DNA from: Amycolatopsis orientalis DSM 43388
GTDB taxonomy: Bacteria > Actinomycetota > Actinomycetes > Mycobacteriales > Pseudonocardiaceae
NCBI RefSeq assembly: GCF_000411975.1
Contig: NZ_ASXG01000021.1
Coordinates: 62,001 to 126,000, forward strand
Reading direction: 5' to 3'
Length of the DNA: 64,000 nt
In this document: positions 1 to 7,713 of the stretch, piece by piece
How positions within the stretch are numbered: position 1 is the first letter of the stretch
How the letters are laid out: the number at the start of each line of letters is the position of its first letter
Position numbers and translations under genes: made by a program
The notes under the pieces: generated by a model
Databases searched by the model: none
What the model saw: only the letters and a program-made list of their open reading frames with translations
What the model was told of the DNA's origin: nothing

Positions 1-656
1 ACGACCGGGTCAACGAGGCCGTCCGGCTGGCCGGCGACAAGGGCATCTCGATCCTGGAGATCCCGCGCGAGGAACTGGACCGCAAGACCAACCGGGCGAT
101 GCACCAGGGGCTCGGCCTGCAGGTGCCGCCGTTCGAGTACGCGCACCCGGACGACCTGATGCAGGCCGCGCGCGACTCGGGCAACACCCCGCTGTTCGTC
201 GCGCTCGACGGCGTCACCGACCCGCGCAACCTGGGCGCGGTGATCCGCTCCGCGGCGGCGTTCGGTGCGCAGGGCGTGCTGCTGCCGGAACGCCGCAGCG
301 CCGGGATGACCGCGGTCGCGTGGCGCACGAGCGCCGGGACCGCGGCGAAACTGCCGATCGCGGTCGCCACGAACCTCACGCGCCAGCTGCGTGCGTGGGC
401 TTCGGAGGGCCTGATGATCGTCGGCCTCGACGCCGACGGGACGGTCGACATCGACTCGCTCGACCTGGCCGCGGACCCGCTGGTCGTCGTGCTCGGCTCG
501 GAAGGCCGCGGCCTCTCCCGGCTCGTCCGCGAGACATGCGACGCGACGGTGTCGATCCCGATGGCAGCCGGAGTGGAATCGCTGAACGCCTCGGTCGCCG
601 CCGGAGTGCTGCTGGCCGAGGTCGCCCGCCGCCGCCGGATCGCCGGACGCATCTGA
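1..656 (+). CDS. rlmB: 23S rRNA (guanosine-2'-O)-methyltransferase RlmB, 5' partial
   Basis: The gene runs in from the left edge; the reading frame begins at base 3 and leaves 217 residues. It is a SpoU/TrmH-family (SPOUT) enzyme that methylates the ribose of a guanosine in 23S rRNA with S-adenosylmethionine. All three family motifs are present: [12 protein letters not shown], which carries the conserved Asn and Arg; [12 protein letters not shown]; and [20 protein letters not shown] at the knotted C-terminus. The N-terminal substrate-binding domain is cut off. In other actinobacteria this gene follows cysS, which would lie just outside the window. The stop at 654-656 is followed almost at once by the promoter of the TetR gene. 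The family call is firm. The exact target nucleotide is known only from the family. Confidence 0.95.
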   Translation, partial: DRVNEAVRLAGDKGISILEIPREELDRKTNRAMHQGLGLQVPPFEYAHPDDLMQAARDSGNTPLFVALDGVTDPRNLGAVIRSAAAFGAQGVLLPERRSAGMTAVAWRTSAGTAAKLPIAVATNLTRQLRAWASEGLMIVGLDADGTVDIDSLDLAADPLVVVLGSEGRGLSRLVRETCDATVSIPMAAGVESLNASVAAGVLLAEVARRRRIAGRI

Positions 657-659
657 CGG

Positions 660-690
660 TTTACCGGTGGAAGCACCGGCCTGTTATCGT
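660..690 (+). promoter_or_regulatory. Probable leaderless promoter of the TetR gene
   Basis: A -35-like TTTACC (660-665) is separated by 19 bp from TATCGT (685-690), which fits the actinobacterial -10 pattern TANNNT. The ATG at 698 lies seven bases after the -10 and has no Shine-Dalgarno sequence, so the mRNA probably starts at or next to the start codon. The -10 lies inside the palindrome at 682-698. Confidence 0.5.
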
Positions 691-698
691 CGATAACA
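682..698. promoter_or_regulatory. Palindromic operator, probably of the adjacent TetR
   Basis: TGTTATCGTCGATAACA is a perfect 8+1+8 palindrome that covers the -10 and touches the first base of the TetR start codon. That position suits autorepression. The inner 15 bases, GTTATCGTCGATAAC, recur exactly at 38137-38151 upstream of an amidohydrolase gene. The palindrome is seen directly; binding by the TetR protein is inferred. Confidence 0.65.
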
Positions 699-1369
699 TG
701 CCCGACGACACCCGCGCCCGCATCATCCGGGCCGCCCTGGACCTGCTGGCCACCGGCGGCCCGGACGCGGTGTCGACCCGCGCGGTGAGCTCGGCGGCAG
801 GCGCCCAGCCGCCGACGATTTATCGGCTTTTCGGCGACAAGGACGGCTTGCTCGACGCCATCACCGTCCAGGGCTACGCCGATTACCTGGAGGCGAAAAC
901 CGCCCAGCCGCCCGCGGACGACCCACTGGAGGACTTGCGGCGAGGCTGGGACCAGCATCTGGAGTTCGGCCTGGCCAACCCCGCGCTGTACCGGCTGATG
1001 CTCACCCGGCCCGGCCCTTCCCCCGCGCTGGACAAGGCCCTGGAGATCTTGGCCGCGCGAGTCCGCCGAGTCGCGGCAGCCGGACGGCTCCGAGTGCCGG
1101 AGCCCCTCGCGTCGGCGTTGATCCACGCCGCCGGCTCGGGGGCGACGCTCAGCCTGATCTCGACCCCGCCGGAGTCCCGAGACCTGACGGTGTCGACCAC
1201 GGCCCGGGAAGCGGTGCTCGCCGCGATCAGCACGGACCGGCCGGTCTCCCGAACACCAGGACCAGCCGCCGCGGCCACGGCGTTGCGCGCGGTATTGCCC
1301 CAGGTCACGGGGCTGAGTGCGGCGGAGAAGGCGTTGATGGGCGAGTGGCTGGACCGGATCACCGACTGA
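698..1369 (+). CDS. TetR/AcrR-family transcriptional regulator
   Basis: The protein has 223 residues. An N-terminal TetR helix-turn-helix lies at about residues 5-52 and includes TRAVSSAAGAQPPTIYRLFGDKDGLL. A helical ligand-binding C-terminal domain of unassigned ligand follows. The ATG at 698 was chosen because the HTH begins right after it and a leaderless -10 sits seven bases upstream. The longer open frame starting at 320 only reads the rlmB sequence out of frame. The gene stands alone after rlmB, and its own promoter carries a perfect palindrome. An exact copy of the palindrome core at 38137 suggests a second target, the amidohydrolase at 37052-38065. The family call is firm; the regulon is inference. 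Confidence 0.9.
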   Translation: MPDDTRARIIRAALDLLATGGPDAVSTRAVSSAAGAQPPTIYRLFGDKDGLLDAITVQGYADYLEAKTAQPPADDPLEDLRRGWDQHLEFGLANPALYRLMLTRPGPSPALDKALEILAARVRRVAAAGRLRVPEPLASALIHAAGSGATLSLISTPPESRDLTVSTTAREAVLAAISTDRPVSRTPGPAAAATALRAVLPQVTGLSAAEKALMGEWLDRITD

Positions 1370-1804
1370 GCCGGGGCGGCTTGACCGGTAACTCAGCTTG
1401 GGCGAGTGCGGTGGCCCTGTCGCCGGGCCGCGGGTAACACCGCGCTGACATCGCCGGTCCTCCGCACCGATCACTACGCCAGGTTTCGCATTTCGGCTGC
1501 CCGGCCTCCCGCCTAGCCGCAAGACCCCGTCGCTGGGTCTTTGACGCCGTCGTTTCCCGTCCGAGCCCTCGATTCCTCGGCTTTCCGCACAGATCAGCTC
1601 GCCGCGCAGCCCCACTCGCCTGTTCTGTTTCCCAGCGCCGCCCGCCGCCGCACCTCAACACCCGCCCTCCGCGCCGTCGCGAGGGGACGAAATCCCCCAA
1701 ATCCGTCACCCTCGGTGATTCGTGCTGTGATCCGTCGGGCATCGCCCCGCGAAGCCACCCGCTCGGGCTAAGGTCTCCTCCGGAACCGAGGGGGTCCGTC
1801 ACCG
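1370..1804. other. Intergenic region, no convincing gene
   Basis: These 435 bases hold no frame with actinobacterial third-position G/C bias. The short open frames at 1541-1771 (+) and 1359-1820 (-) look random. A 7-bp hairpin, AAGACCC (1521-1527) with GGGTCTT (1535-1541), could be a weak terminator. TAAGGT at 1769-1774 is a possible -10 for the following acyltransferase gene. Confidence 0.5.
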
Positions 1805-3238
1805 ATGTCGTTCGTTTCACCGCTGTTCTTGTGGTACTTCATGCCCGCGGTGCTGATCGCGGTCCTGGTGTGCCCGCGCAGCTGGCGCAACGGCATCGTC
1901 GCGGTCGCGAGCCTGCTGTTCTACACAATCGGGGCCGGCCCGTACCTGTTCCTGCTGCTGCTCTGCATGACGGTGAACTTCCTGGCCGGACCGGCGCTGG
2001 AACCGAGTCCGTGGGACGTCCGCGGCACGCGCCGGAAACGGATCCTGATCGGCGTCATCACGCTCGACGTCCTCGTCCTCGTCATCTGGAAGTACGCCGG
2101 TTTCGCGACGCAGCAGATCGCGGCCGTCGCGCATTGGTTCGGCGGAGACCTGGGCGTCGCGAACATCGTGGTGCCGATCGGCATTTCCTTCTACACCTTC
2201 CACCACATCTCGTACGTGGTGGACATCTACCGCGGCGAGCGGCACGCGCTGCGCAACCCGGTGTCCTTCGCCGCGTACATCGCGATGTTCCCGCAGCTGG
2301 TGGCGGGTCCCATCGTGCGGTACCGGGAGATCGCCGACCAGCTGCCGCAGCGCCGTTCGCACCGGTTGGACGACATCGCCGCGGGTTTCCCGAGGTTCGC
2401 GCTGGGCCTGTGCAAGAAGTCGATCATCGCCGACTCGCTCAGCCCGATGGTCGAGGCCTGCTTCTCGACCCCGCCGAACCAGATGACGTTCACGACGGCC
2501 TGGCTCGGCGCGATCGGCTACACCCTGCAGTTGTTCTTCGACTTCTCCGGCTACTCGGACATGGCGATCGGCCTCGGCCGCATGCTCGGCTTCCGGCTGC
2601 CGGAAAACTTCGCCCGACCGTACTCGTCGGTGACGATCACGGAGTTCTGGCGGCGCTGGCACATGTCGCTGTCCCGCTGGTTCCGCGACTACGTCTACAT
2701 CCCGCTGGGCGGCAACCGTTCAGGCGCCGGAAGGACGTACCGGAACCTGTCGATCGTCTTCGTGCTGACCGGTTTCTGGCACGGCGCGCAATGGACGTTC
2801 CTGATCTGGGGCTGCTACCACGGCGCACTGCTGGTCATCGAACGCCGCTTCCACCTCGGCGACGCCCCGGCCAGCCCAGTCGCCCGCGTCGCCCGCCGCT
2901 TGCTGACGCTGGTCCTGGTCGTGTTCGGCTGGGTCTTCTTCCGTTCGGCCGACCTCGGCCACGCGTTGTCGATGATCGGCCACATGCTGATCCCGGACTT
3001 CGGCGGTCTGGGCGACGTCGTGGGGAGCGCGCTGACGAACCAGCGGATGGTGATCCTGCTGCTGGCGCTGATCGTGTTCATCCTCCCGGCGCACCCGGTG
3101 ACCGGCCCGCTGCTGGAATCGTCCCGAACCCGCGGAGCGACCGCGCTGCGCATCGGGGTCATGACGGTGGGCCTGGTTTACGCGGCGATCTTGGTGGCTA
3201 CGGGGACTTTCAGCCCATTCCTGTATTACCAGTTCTGA
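1805..3238 (+). CDS. MBOAT-family O-acyltransferase (AlgI-like)
   Basis: This is a 477-residue polytopic membrane protein of the MBOAT family, close to alginate O-acetyltransferase AlgI. These proteins pass an acyl group across the membrane to an exported polysaccharide or other surface molecule. Visible family signatures are the hydrophobic N-terminus, ISFYTFHHISYVVDIYRGE, FDFSGYSDMAIGLGRMLG, the motif FWRRWHMSLSRWFRDY and the conserved histidine of FWHGAQWTFLIWGCYHG. The start is set by a G-rich ribosome site (GAGGGGG) upstream of ATG. AlgI enzymes normally work with an AlgX/AlgJ-type periplasmic partner; one such gene is in this window, but 18 kb away at 21110-22426. The acceptor substrate cannot be read from the sequence. 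Confidence 0.92.
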   Translation: MSFVSPLFLWYFMPAVLIAVLVCPRSWRNGIVAVASLLFYTIGAGPYLFLLLLCMTVNFLAGPALEPSPWDVRGTRRKRILIGVITLDVLVLVIWKYAGFATQQIAAVAHWFGGDLGVANIVVPIGISFYTFHHISYVVDIYRGERHALRNPVSFAAYIAMFPQLVAGPIVRYREIADQLPQRRSHRLDDIAAGFPRFALGLCKKSIIADSLSPMVEACFSTPPNQMTFTTAWLGAIGYTLQLFFDFSGYSDMAIGLGRMLGFRLPENFARPYSSVTITEFWRRWHMSLSRWFRDYVYIPLGGNRSGAGRTYRNLSIVFVLTGFWHGAQWTFLIWGCYHGALLVIERRFHLGDAPASPVARVARRLLTLVLVVFGWVFFRSADLGHALSMIGHMLIPDFGGLGDVVGSALTNQRMVILLLALIVFILPAHPVTGPLLESSRTRGATALRIGVMTVGLVYAAILVATGTFSPFLYYQF

Positions 3239-3559
3239 TCTTGCGGAGCGGCCGGTCTGCTTCGGCAGAATGTACGTAACCCAGGGACATGCCGCCCGCT
3301 TAGGGCCGGGCACGTTGGGCCAGCGCTGCAGCGTTAACCGGACTTCCTTCGCCAGCCTGGCCGTTGGGGATTACCCCTGTCGCGATCCGATTGACGCTCG
3401 CGACCAGCTAGAGCACGCGCTCCGTTCCTTGCCGGAGAACGTTCCCGGATCCCCATGCCGGTCCCGGGCCGTGGTGGGATCGGCGTTTGTGAAGCGCTCC
3501 GGCGGGGAGCCTGCCGAGGGTAGGCTTCGTCCTGTTGCCTAACGGAAGGCCCGGAGACA
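3239..3559. other. Intergenic region upstream of a small unknown gene
   Basis: I see no credible gene in these 320 bases. The open frame 3270-3542 has poor codon bias and no homology that I recognise. TAGGCT at 3521-3526 could be a -10 for the gene starting at 3560, but no -35 is correctly spaced. Confidence 0.4.
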
Positions 3560-3925
3560 ATGACCGACCCGACCGAGCCGCCAGATCTGGCTTCCACCCC
3601 GAACGTGATCCCGTACGTCGACTCGCACGACGGACCGCGGCGGTTGCTCACGATCGACATTTCCACCCATGTTTTCCACGCGGGCGCGTTCATCCCGTTC
3701 GCGGGGATCGACGGGCGGCAGTACGTCGTTTCCTGGGGCGCGGTGTCGTTCGAGATTCCCGCGGACCGCAACGTGCATGTCAGCGTGCACTTACAGAGCA
3801 ACGGCGGAGCCGGGTACACGCCGTCGCCGTTCGCGTCGATCATTCTGTACCCGAACCCATTGCCGCAACGGCTGGCGACGCAGTTCGCGCGGGCGGGCAT
3901 GGGGGCGCTCATACCGCTGCCGTGA
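3560..3925 (+). CDS. Small protein of unknown function (121 aa)
   Basis: I do not recognise this protein. It is soluble and has no signal peptide, membrane segment or cysteine. Alternating hydrophobic residues (RRLLTIDIS, QYVVSWGAVSFEIP, NVHVSVHLQS) suggest a small beta-sheet fold, and the C-terminus is rich in Pro and Leu. The codon bias is typical for the genome. The sequence GGAAGGCCCGGAG lies upstream of the ATG and includes a usable ribosome site. It stands alone and faces the aldolase operon, whose last gene ends at 4068 on the other strand. Confidence 0.7.
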   Translation: MTDPTEPPDLASTPNVIPYVDSHDGPRRLLTIDISTHVFHAGAFIPFAGIDGRQYVVSWGAVSFEIPADRNVHVSVHLQSNGGAGYTPSPFASIILYPNPLPQRLATQFARAGMGALIPLP

Positions 3926-4067
3926 ACCTCTCCCCGCGCCGTTGCTCGCGGGAGTGCTCGGGATCCGTTTGCCGCGGAACACTTACCCGCCGCAGGCCGC
4001 CCCGCCGCAGCCCGGACGTGCGCCAGGGCAGGGAGGGCCAGGCGGGCAGACCGTCGCCCTGATCAGG

Positions 4068-4718
4068 TCAGCGCTGACCGTATCCCTTCAGCTTTTCCAC
4101 CACGTGCTCGATTTCCGCAGCAGGCAACAGCTTCGGAGTACCGGCGGACCGCGCCGTCAGCCACACCTGGCAGACCCACTCCAGCTGCTGAGCCCGGCTG
4201 TACGCACTCGGCAACGAGTCGCCATAGGTGATCGTGCCGTGGTTGGCCAGGAGACAGCCTCGGCGGGCATCCAGGGCTTGCAGCATCGCGTCGGCGAGTT
4301 CGGTGGTGCCATACGTCGCGTACGGTGCCACTCGGGCCGTCGGGCCGATCGCTGCGAGCATGTAGTGGATCGGCGGTACTTCAGTGACCAAAGTGGACAC
4401 TGCGGTGGCGTGTACCGAATGCGTGTGCACGACCGCGTTCACCGGGGCGGACTCCGGATCCTTCGCCCGGGTGTACACGGCCAGGTGCATCGGCAGTTCG
4501 CTCGTCGGTTTCAACGCACCGTCCGCGAGCTTGCCTTCGAGGTCCACGACTGGGATGTCGGCGGGCGTGAGGTCGGCGTAGTCGACACCGGTCGGGGTTA
4601 CCGCGACCAGCTCGCCGGACCGCGCGGACACATTGCCGGACGTGCCGACGACCAAACCGTCCGCGGTCAGGCGGCGGGCGTACTCGCATACCGCGGCACG
4701 CTCGTTCTCCAGGATCAT
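4068..4718 (-). CDS. Class II aldolase/adducin-family protein (fuculose-1-phosphate aldolase-like)
   Basis: This 216-residue zinc-dependent class II aldolase-fold protein carries SGNVS at about 27-31, the catalytic-type Glu74 in TSELPMH, and metal ligands His98 and His100 in HTH and His160 in NHG. Family members cleave ketose-1-phosphates to dihydroxyacetone phosphate plus an aldehyde; some relatives are epimerases or decarboxylases. It is the last gene of the six-gene minus operon. Its ATG directly abuts the TGA of the FGGY kinase gene, and an SD sequence, GGAGG, lies in the end of that gene. The context suggests it cleaves a phosphorylated sugar made by the operon's kinases. The substrate is unknown. 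Confidence 0.88.
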   Translation of the reverse strand: MILENERAAVCEYARRLTADGLVVGTSGNVSARSGELVAVTPTGVDYADLTPADIPVVDLEGKLADGALKPTSELPMHLAVYTRAKDPESAPVNAVVHTHSVHATAVSTLVTEVPPIHYMLAAIGPTARVAPYATYGTTELADAMLQALDARRGCLLANHGTITYGDSLPSAYSRAQQLEWVCQVWLTARSAGTPKLLPAAEIEHVVEKLKGYGQR

Positions 4719-6167
4719 TCACAGCCTCCACAGTCCGCGCGCGGCAGACAGGGAAGCCTGGTAGTCGGCGTAACCGCGCTCGTAATCGGCCACATTCTCG
4801 GGCCGGGCCTCGACCGCTCGCGAGTTCGCGGCCCAGCGATCGCGATCGTACGGCGTTCCCAGCGCGTCCGCGGCGGTCAGCACGGCACCGCGGGCACCGA
4901 CGCCGGGATCGCTCGGGATCACGACCGGACGGCCGAGAACGTCGGCGAAAATCTGCAGCCATTCGGGCGAACGGACTCCTCCGCCGCAGGCGTAGAGCTG
5001 TCCGGACAGACCGGCTGCCTCGAAGCAATGCCGGGCGGCGTACGCGATCGACTCGCACAGCGCGCGGACCAGGTCGGCGCGGCCGGTTTCCAGGCTCAGC
5101 CCGGAGAACTGTGCACGCGCACCGGCGTCGACGAACGGGGCGCGTTCACCCGAGACGGAGAGGAACGGCAGTGCGCGGACCCCGCGAGCACCTGGTGCGC
5201 TGCTCGCCAGCAGCGGGTCGATTTGCTCGACGCTGATGCCCAGCAACTCGCAGGCCCAATCGATCCCCGCAGTACCGACCATCGCGGGCATCGCGTGCAA
5301 GTACTCGTTCTCGTCGGGCGTGCACAGGAACATGCCCGCGGGTTCGGCCTCGGGGTCGAACGTGGGGTCGGAGGTGAGCACCTGGCAGGCGAGCGTGGTC
5401 CCGGCGGTGAGGATGCCGTCGCCTGGTTTCCGTACGCCAGCACCGATCGCGCTGGCCGGCAGGTCGAAGGGGCCAGCGGTGACCGGCAATCCCACCGGCA
5501 GCCCGAGCAATTCGGCACCGCGCCGGTCGAGCCGGAACACCGACTTCGGCGGAGCGGGGTTCGCGAGCAACGACCGGCGATGGCTCAGCCCGCAGGCCGC
5601 GATCGCGCCGTCGTCGTAGCTGCGGGTGGCCGGGTTCAGGAACGGCAGCGACGCGTCCGAAACGTCGACCGTGATCTCGCCGGTGAGCCGCTGCAACACC
5701 GCGTCCACGCAGTATCCGGCCACCGCGGCCCGGTCGAGCACCTCGGGCTCATGGGTGTCCAAATAGGACATGATGGCCGCGGTACAGCCGGGGAACATGC
5801 CGGAACCGGTGCGGCGGAAGACTTCCGCGGTCACGCCGTCGGCCTGCCATTTCGCGAGCACCGTGTTCGCCCGGCCGTCGAGCCACGAGATGGCCGGATG
5901 CACCGCGGTTCCTGCCTCGTCGCGGAGCCAGAGCCCGTCGCCCTGTCCGGTCAACGCCAACGCGGACACCGGCTCAGGAAGTGCGGCCGCGACCTCGCGC
6001 ACTACCGTCGCGACCGTGCCGACGACCTGGTCGAGATCCTGCTCGACCCGGCCGCCCGGAAGGTGGTGTACCTCGGACGGGGTGCACGCGCTCGCGATCG
6101 AGCTGCCGTCGTCGTCGAACACCACGGCCTTGGTGAGCGACGTCCCGATGTCGACCCCGACAATCAC
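4719..6167 (-). CDS. FGGY-family carbohydrate kinase (first of two)
   Basis: The protein has 482 residues, the normal FGGY length. The N-terminal phosphate motif is VGVDIGTSLTKAVVFD, followed by LTGQGDGLW and the sugar-contact stretch ISWLDGRAN. The C-terminal half has the ATP-site signatures GILTAGTTLACQV and YACGGGVRSPEWLQIFADVL. FGGY enzymes phosphorylate sugars or polyols such as xylulose, ribulose, erythritol and glycerol; specificity cannot be read reliably here. The GTG start overlaps the stop of the preceding dehydrogenase gene (GTGA), and the aldolase gene follows with no gap. A second, divergent FGGY kinase at 13006-14445 belongs to the same regulon, so two substrates or two steps are probably phosphorylated. 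Confidence 0.92.
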   Translation of the reverse strand: MIVGVDIGTSLTKAVVFDDDGSSIASACTPSEVHHLPGGRVEQDLDQVVGTVATVVREVAAALPEPVSALALTGQGDGLWLRDEAGTAVHPAISWLDGRANTVLAKWQADGVTAEVFRRTGSGMFPGCTAAIMSYLDTHEPEVLDRAAVAGYCVDAVLQRLTGEITVDVSDASLPFLNPATRSYDDGAIAACGLSHRRSLLANPAPPKSVFRLDRRGAELLGLPVGLPVTAGPFDLPASAIGAGVRKPGDGILTAGTTLACQVLTSDPTFDPEAEPAGMFLCTPDENEYLHAMPAMVGTAGIDWACELLGISVEQIDPLLASSAPGARGVRALPFLSVSGERAPFVDAGARAQFSGLSLETGRADLVRALCESIAYAARHCFEAAGLSGQLYACGGGVRSPEWLQIFADVLGRPVVIPSDPGVGARGAVLTAADALGTPYDRDRWAANSRAVEARPENVADYERGYADYQASLSAARGLWRL

Positions 6168-7204
6168 GGCCGTCGCTCCAGCACCTCGGGATTCGCGAGG
6201 TTGGCCAGCTGCTCGCCACGCGCGTAGCGGCCGACTTCCGCGGCGACGATCGTGGCGGCCCGCTCCGCTGTCTGCTTGCTCGCGCCGGCGAGATGCGGGG
6301 TCGCGATGACGTTGGGCGCATCGCGCAACGCCCAGTCCGCTGGCGGCGGCTCGATGTCGTAAACGTCGAGGGCGAGCGCGCCGAGGCGGCCGGAACGCAG
6401 GGCTTCGGGCAGCGGCGCGTAATCGAGCAGACCACCGCGAGCGGTGTTCACGAGCACCGCGCCTTCCGGCAGCAGGGCAAGCTTGCTCGCGTCGATGAGG
6501 TGCCGGGTTTCTTCGGTGAGCCGCGCGTGCAAGCTCACGACGCGGCTCTGCCGCAGCAGCTCGTCCAGCTCCACAAGCTGCGCACCGTCGGCTTCCACCG
6601 CGGCACGGTCGGCATACGGGTCAGCCACTAGGACATTCGCCCCGAACGCGACGAGCACCTTCGTGACCCGGGAACCGATCGCGCCGTACCCGACGAGCCC
6701 GACCGTGCTGCCGCCCAGCTCCAGTCCGGCCTGGTCGTAGGCGTAGTAGTCGCCGCGCCAGGTACCGGCGAGCAGTTCGGCCGAGGACGTGGAGATCCGC
6801 CGCATCGCGGCGAGGATCATGCCGACCGCAAACTCGGCCGCCGCGCCCGCGTTGCGTCCCGGCGCGTAGGTGACGGCGACTCCCGCCTCGGTGGCGGCGG
6901 CGAGGTCGACGTTCACCGGTCCGCCGCGGCACACCGACACGAGCTTGAGCTCCGGCGCGGCGGCGAAGACCTTCTTGGTGAACGGAGCCATCTGCGTGAC
7001 GACGGCCTCGGCACCGGCGAGTGCCTCGATCACCTGGTCTTCGGTACCGCTGGCCTCCAGCACGTTGCCGACCGGCCCGAACGGCTCGACCGGCCACGGC
7101 AGCGTCAGCTCGGCGACCTCGTGGCCGCCGCCGAGTTCCGCGCGGACGGCTCCGGCCAGCAGGCCGGGGCTGACGAAGTGGTCTCCCGCAGCGAGAATGT
7201 GCAA
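6164..7204 (-). CDS. D-isomer-specific 2-hydroxyacid dehydrogenase
   Basis: This is an NAD(P)-dependent oxidoreductase of the D-2-hydroxyacid dehydrogenase family, with the nucleotide motif GLVGYGAIGSRV and the catalytic Arg, Glu and His in NTARGGLLD, DVYDIEPPP and TPHLAG. I place the start at TTG 7204 because GAGGGAG lies at SD distance before it. A GTG at 7243 would add 13 residues that look unlike the family and has no ribosome site. The result is 346 residues. The gene sits between the isomerase and kinase genes in the minus operon and overlaps the kinase by 4 bp. Its substrate is probably a sugar-derived hydroxyacid or its keto form; nothing in the sequence defines it further. Confidence 0.88.
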   Translation of the reverse strand: MHILAAGDHFVSPGLLAGAVRAELGGGHEVAELTLPWPVEPFGPVGNVLEASGTEDQVIEALAGAEAVVTQMAPFTKKVFAAAPELKLVSVCRGGPVNVDLAAATEAGVAVTYAPGRNAGAAAEFAVGMILAAMRRISTSSAELLAGTWRGDYYAYDQAGLELGGSTVGLVGYGAIGSRVTKVLVAFGANVLVADPYADRAAVEADGAQLVELDELLRQSRVVSLHARLTEETRHLIDASKLALLPEGAVLVNTARGGLLDYAPLPEALRSGRLGALALDVYDIEPPPADWALRDAPNVIATPHLAGASKQTAERAATIVAAEVGRYARGEQLANLANPEVLERRP

Positions 7205-7257
7205 CTCTGCTCCCTCACTCGCTCTGTGCCGATTGTGCGCCACGACGGGCGCCTAGG

Positions 7258-7713
7258 TCAGTGGGCGTTCTCGTATTCGGTGATGTGCGCGACCTTGGTG
7301 GCGCTGGCCGACTCGGGATCGAAGCGGTAGCCGACCCACTCGGCCACGATCTTCTTCGCCACCTCCGGGCCGATCGCCCGCGCTCCGAAGGTGATCACCT
7401 GGCAATCGTTCGATTTGATCGACCGCTCGGCGGAGTACGAATCGTGCGCGACCGTCGCCCGCACGCCAGGCACCTTGTTCGCCGAGATCGCCATGCCGAT
7501 TCCGGTGCCGCAGACCAGGACGCCGCGGTCCGCTTCGCCGCGGGCGATCGCTTCCGCCGCGGCCAGCCCCAGTAACGGGTACGCCCGGTCGTCCGCCGCG
7601 TCGGGTACGCCGAGGTCGGTGACCTCGGTGACTCGTTCGTCGACCCGCAGCAGGTCGCGCAGCTGATTCTTGAGTTCGACCCCGGCGTTGTCCGCCGCCA
7701 CCACGATGCGCAT
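7258..7713 (-). CDS. RpiB/LacAB-family sugar-phosphate isomerase, possibly D-erythrulose-4-phosphate isomerase
   Basis: The protein has 151 residues and the RpiB fold. Cys68 in VLVCGTGIGMAISANK matches the catalytic cysteine, and His90 lies in TVAHDSYSAERS. The N-terminal motif reads ADNAGVELK, so an Asn (residue 9) replaces the His of the usual DHAG motif; this suggests a substrate other than ribose 5-phosphate. The ATG overlaps the stop of the DAK-type kinase (TGATG), which implies tight coupling. In mycobacterial tetritol pathways an RpiB-like enzyme follows an erythrulose kinase and converts D-erythrulose 4-phosphate to D-erythrose 4-phosphate. The pairing here resembles that, but the assignment is inference. 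A longer N-terminal extension into the kinase gene is not credible. Confidence 0.88.
   Translation of the reverse strand: MRIVVAADNAGVELKNQLRDLLRVDERVTEVTDLGVPDAADDRAYPLLGLAAAEAIARGEADRGVLVCGTGIGMAISANKVPGVRATVAHDSYSAERSIKSNDCQVITFGARAIGPEVAKKIVAEWVGYRFDPESASATKVAHITEYENAH

Noticed and set aside
320-1369. A longer version of the TetR gene starting inside rlmB
   Set aside because: The first 126 codons translate rlmB out of frame; the HTH begins right after ATG 698.
1541-1771. A 76-codon open frame before the MBOAT gene
   Set aside because: It has random composition, no ribosome site and no bias at third positions.
3669-6227. An 852-codon open frame on the plus strand
   Set aside because: It runs antisense to the aldolase, kinase and dehydrogenase genes; its translation is Arg/Gly-rich, has no domain and reflects G+C bias.
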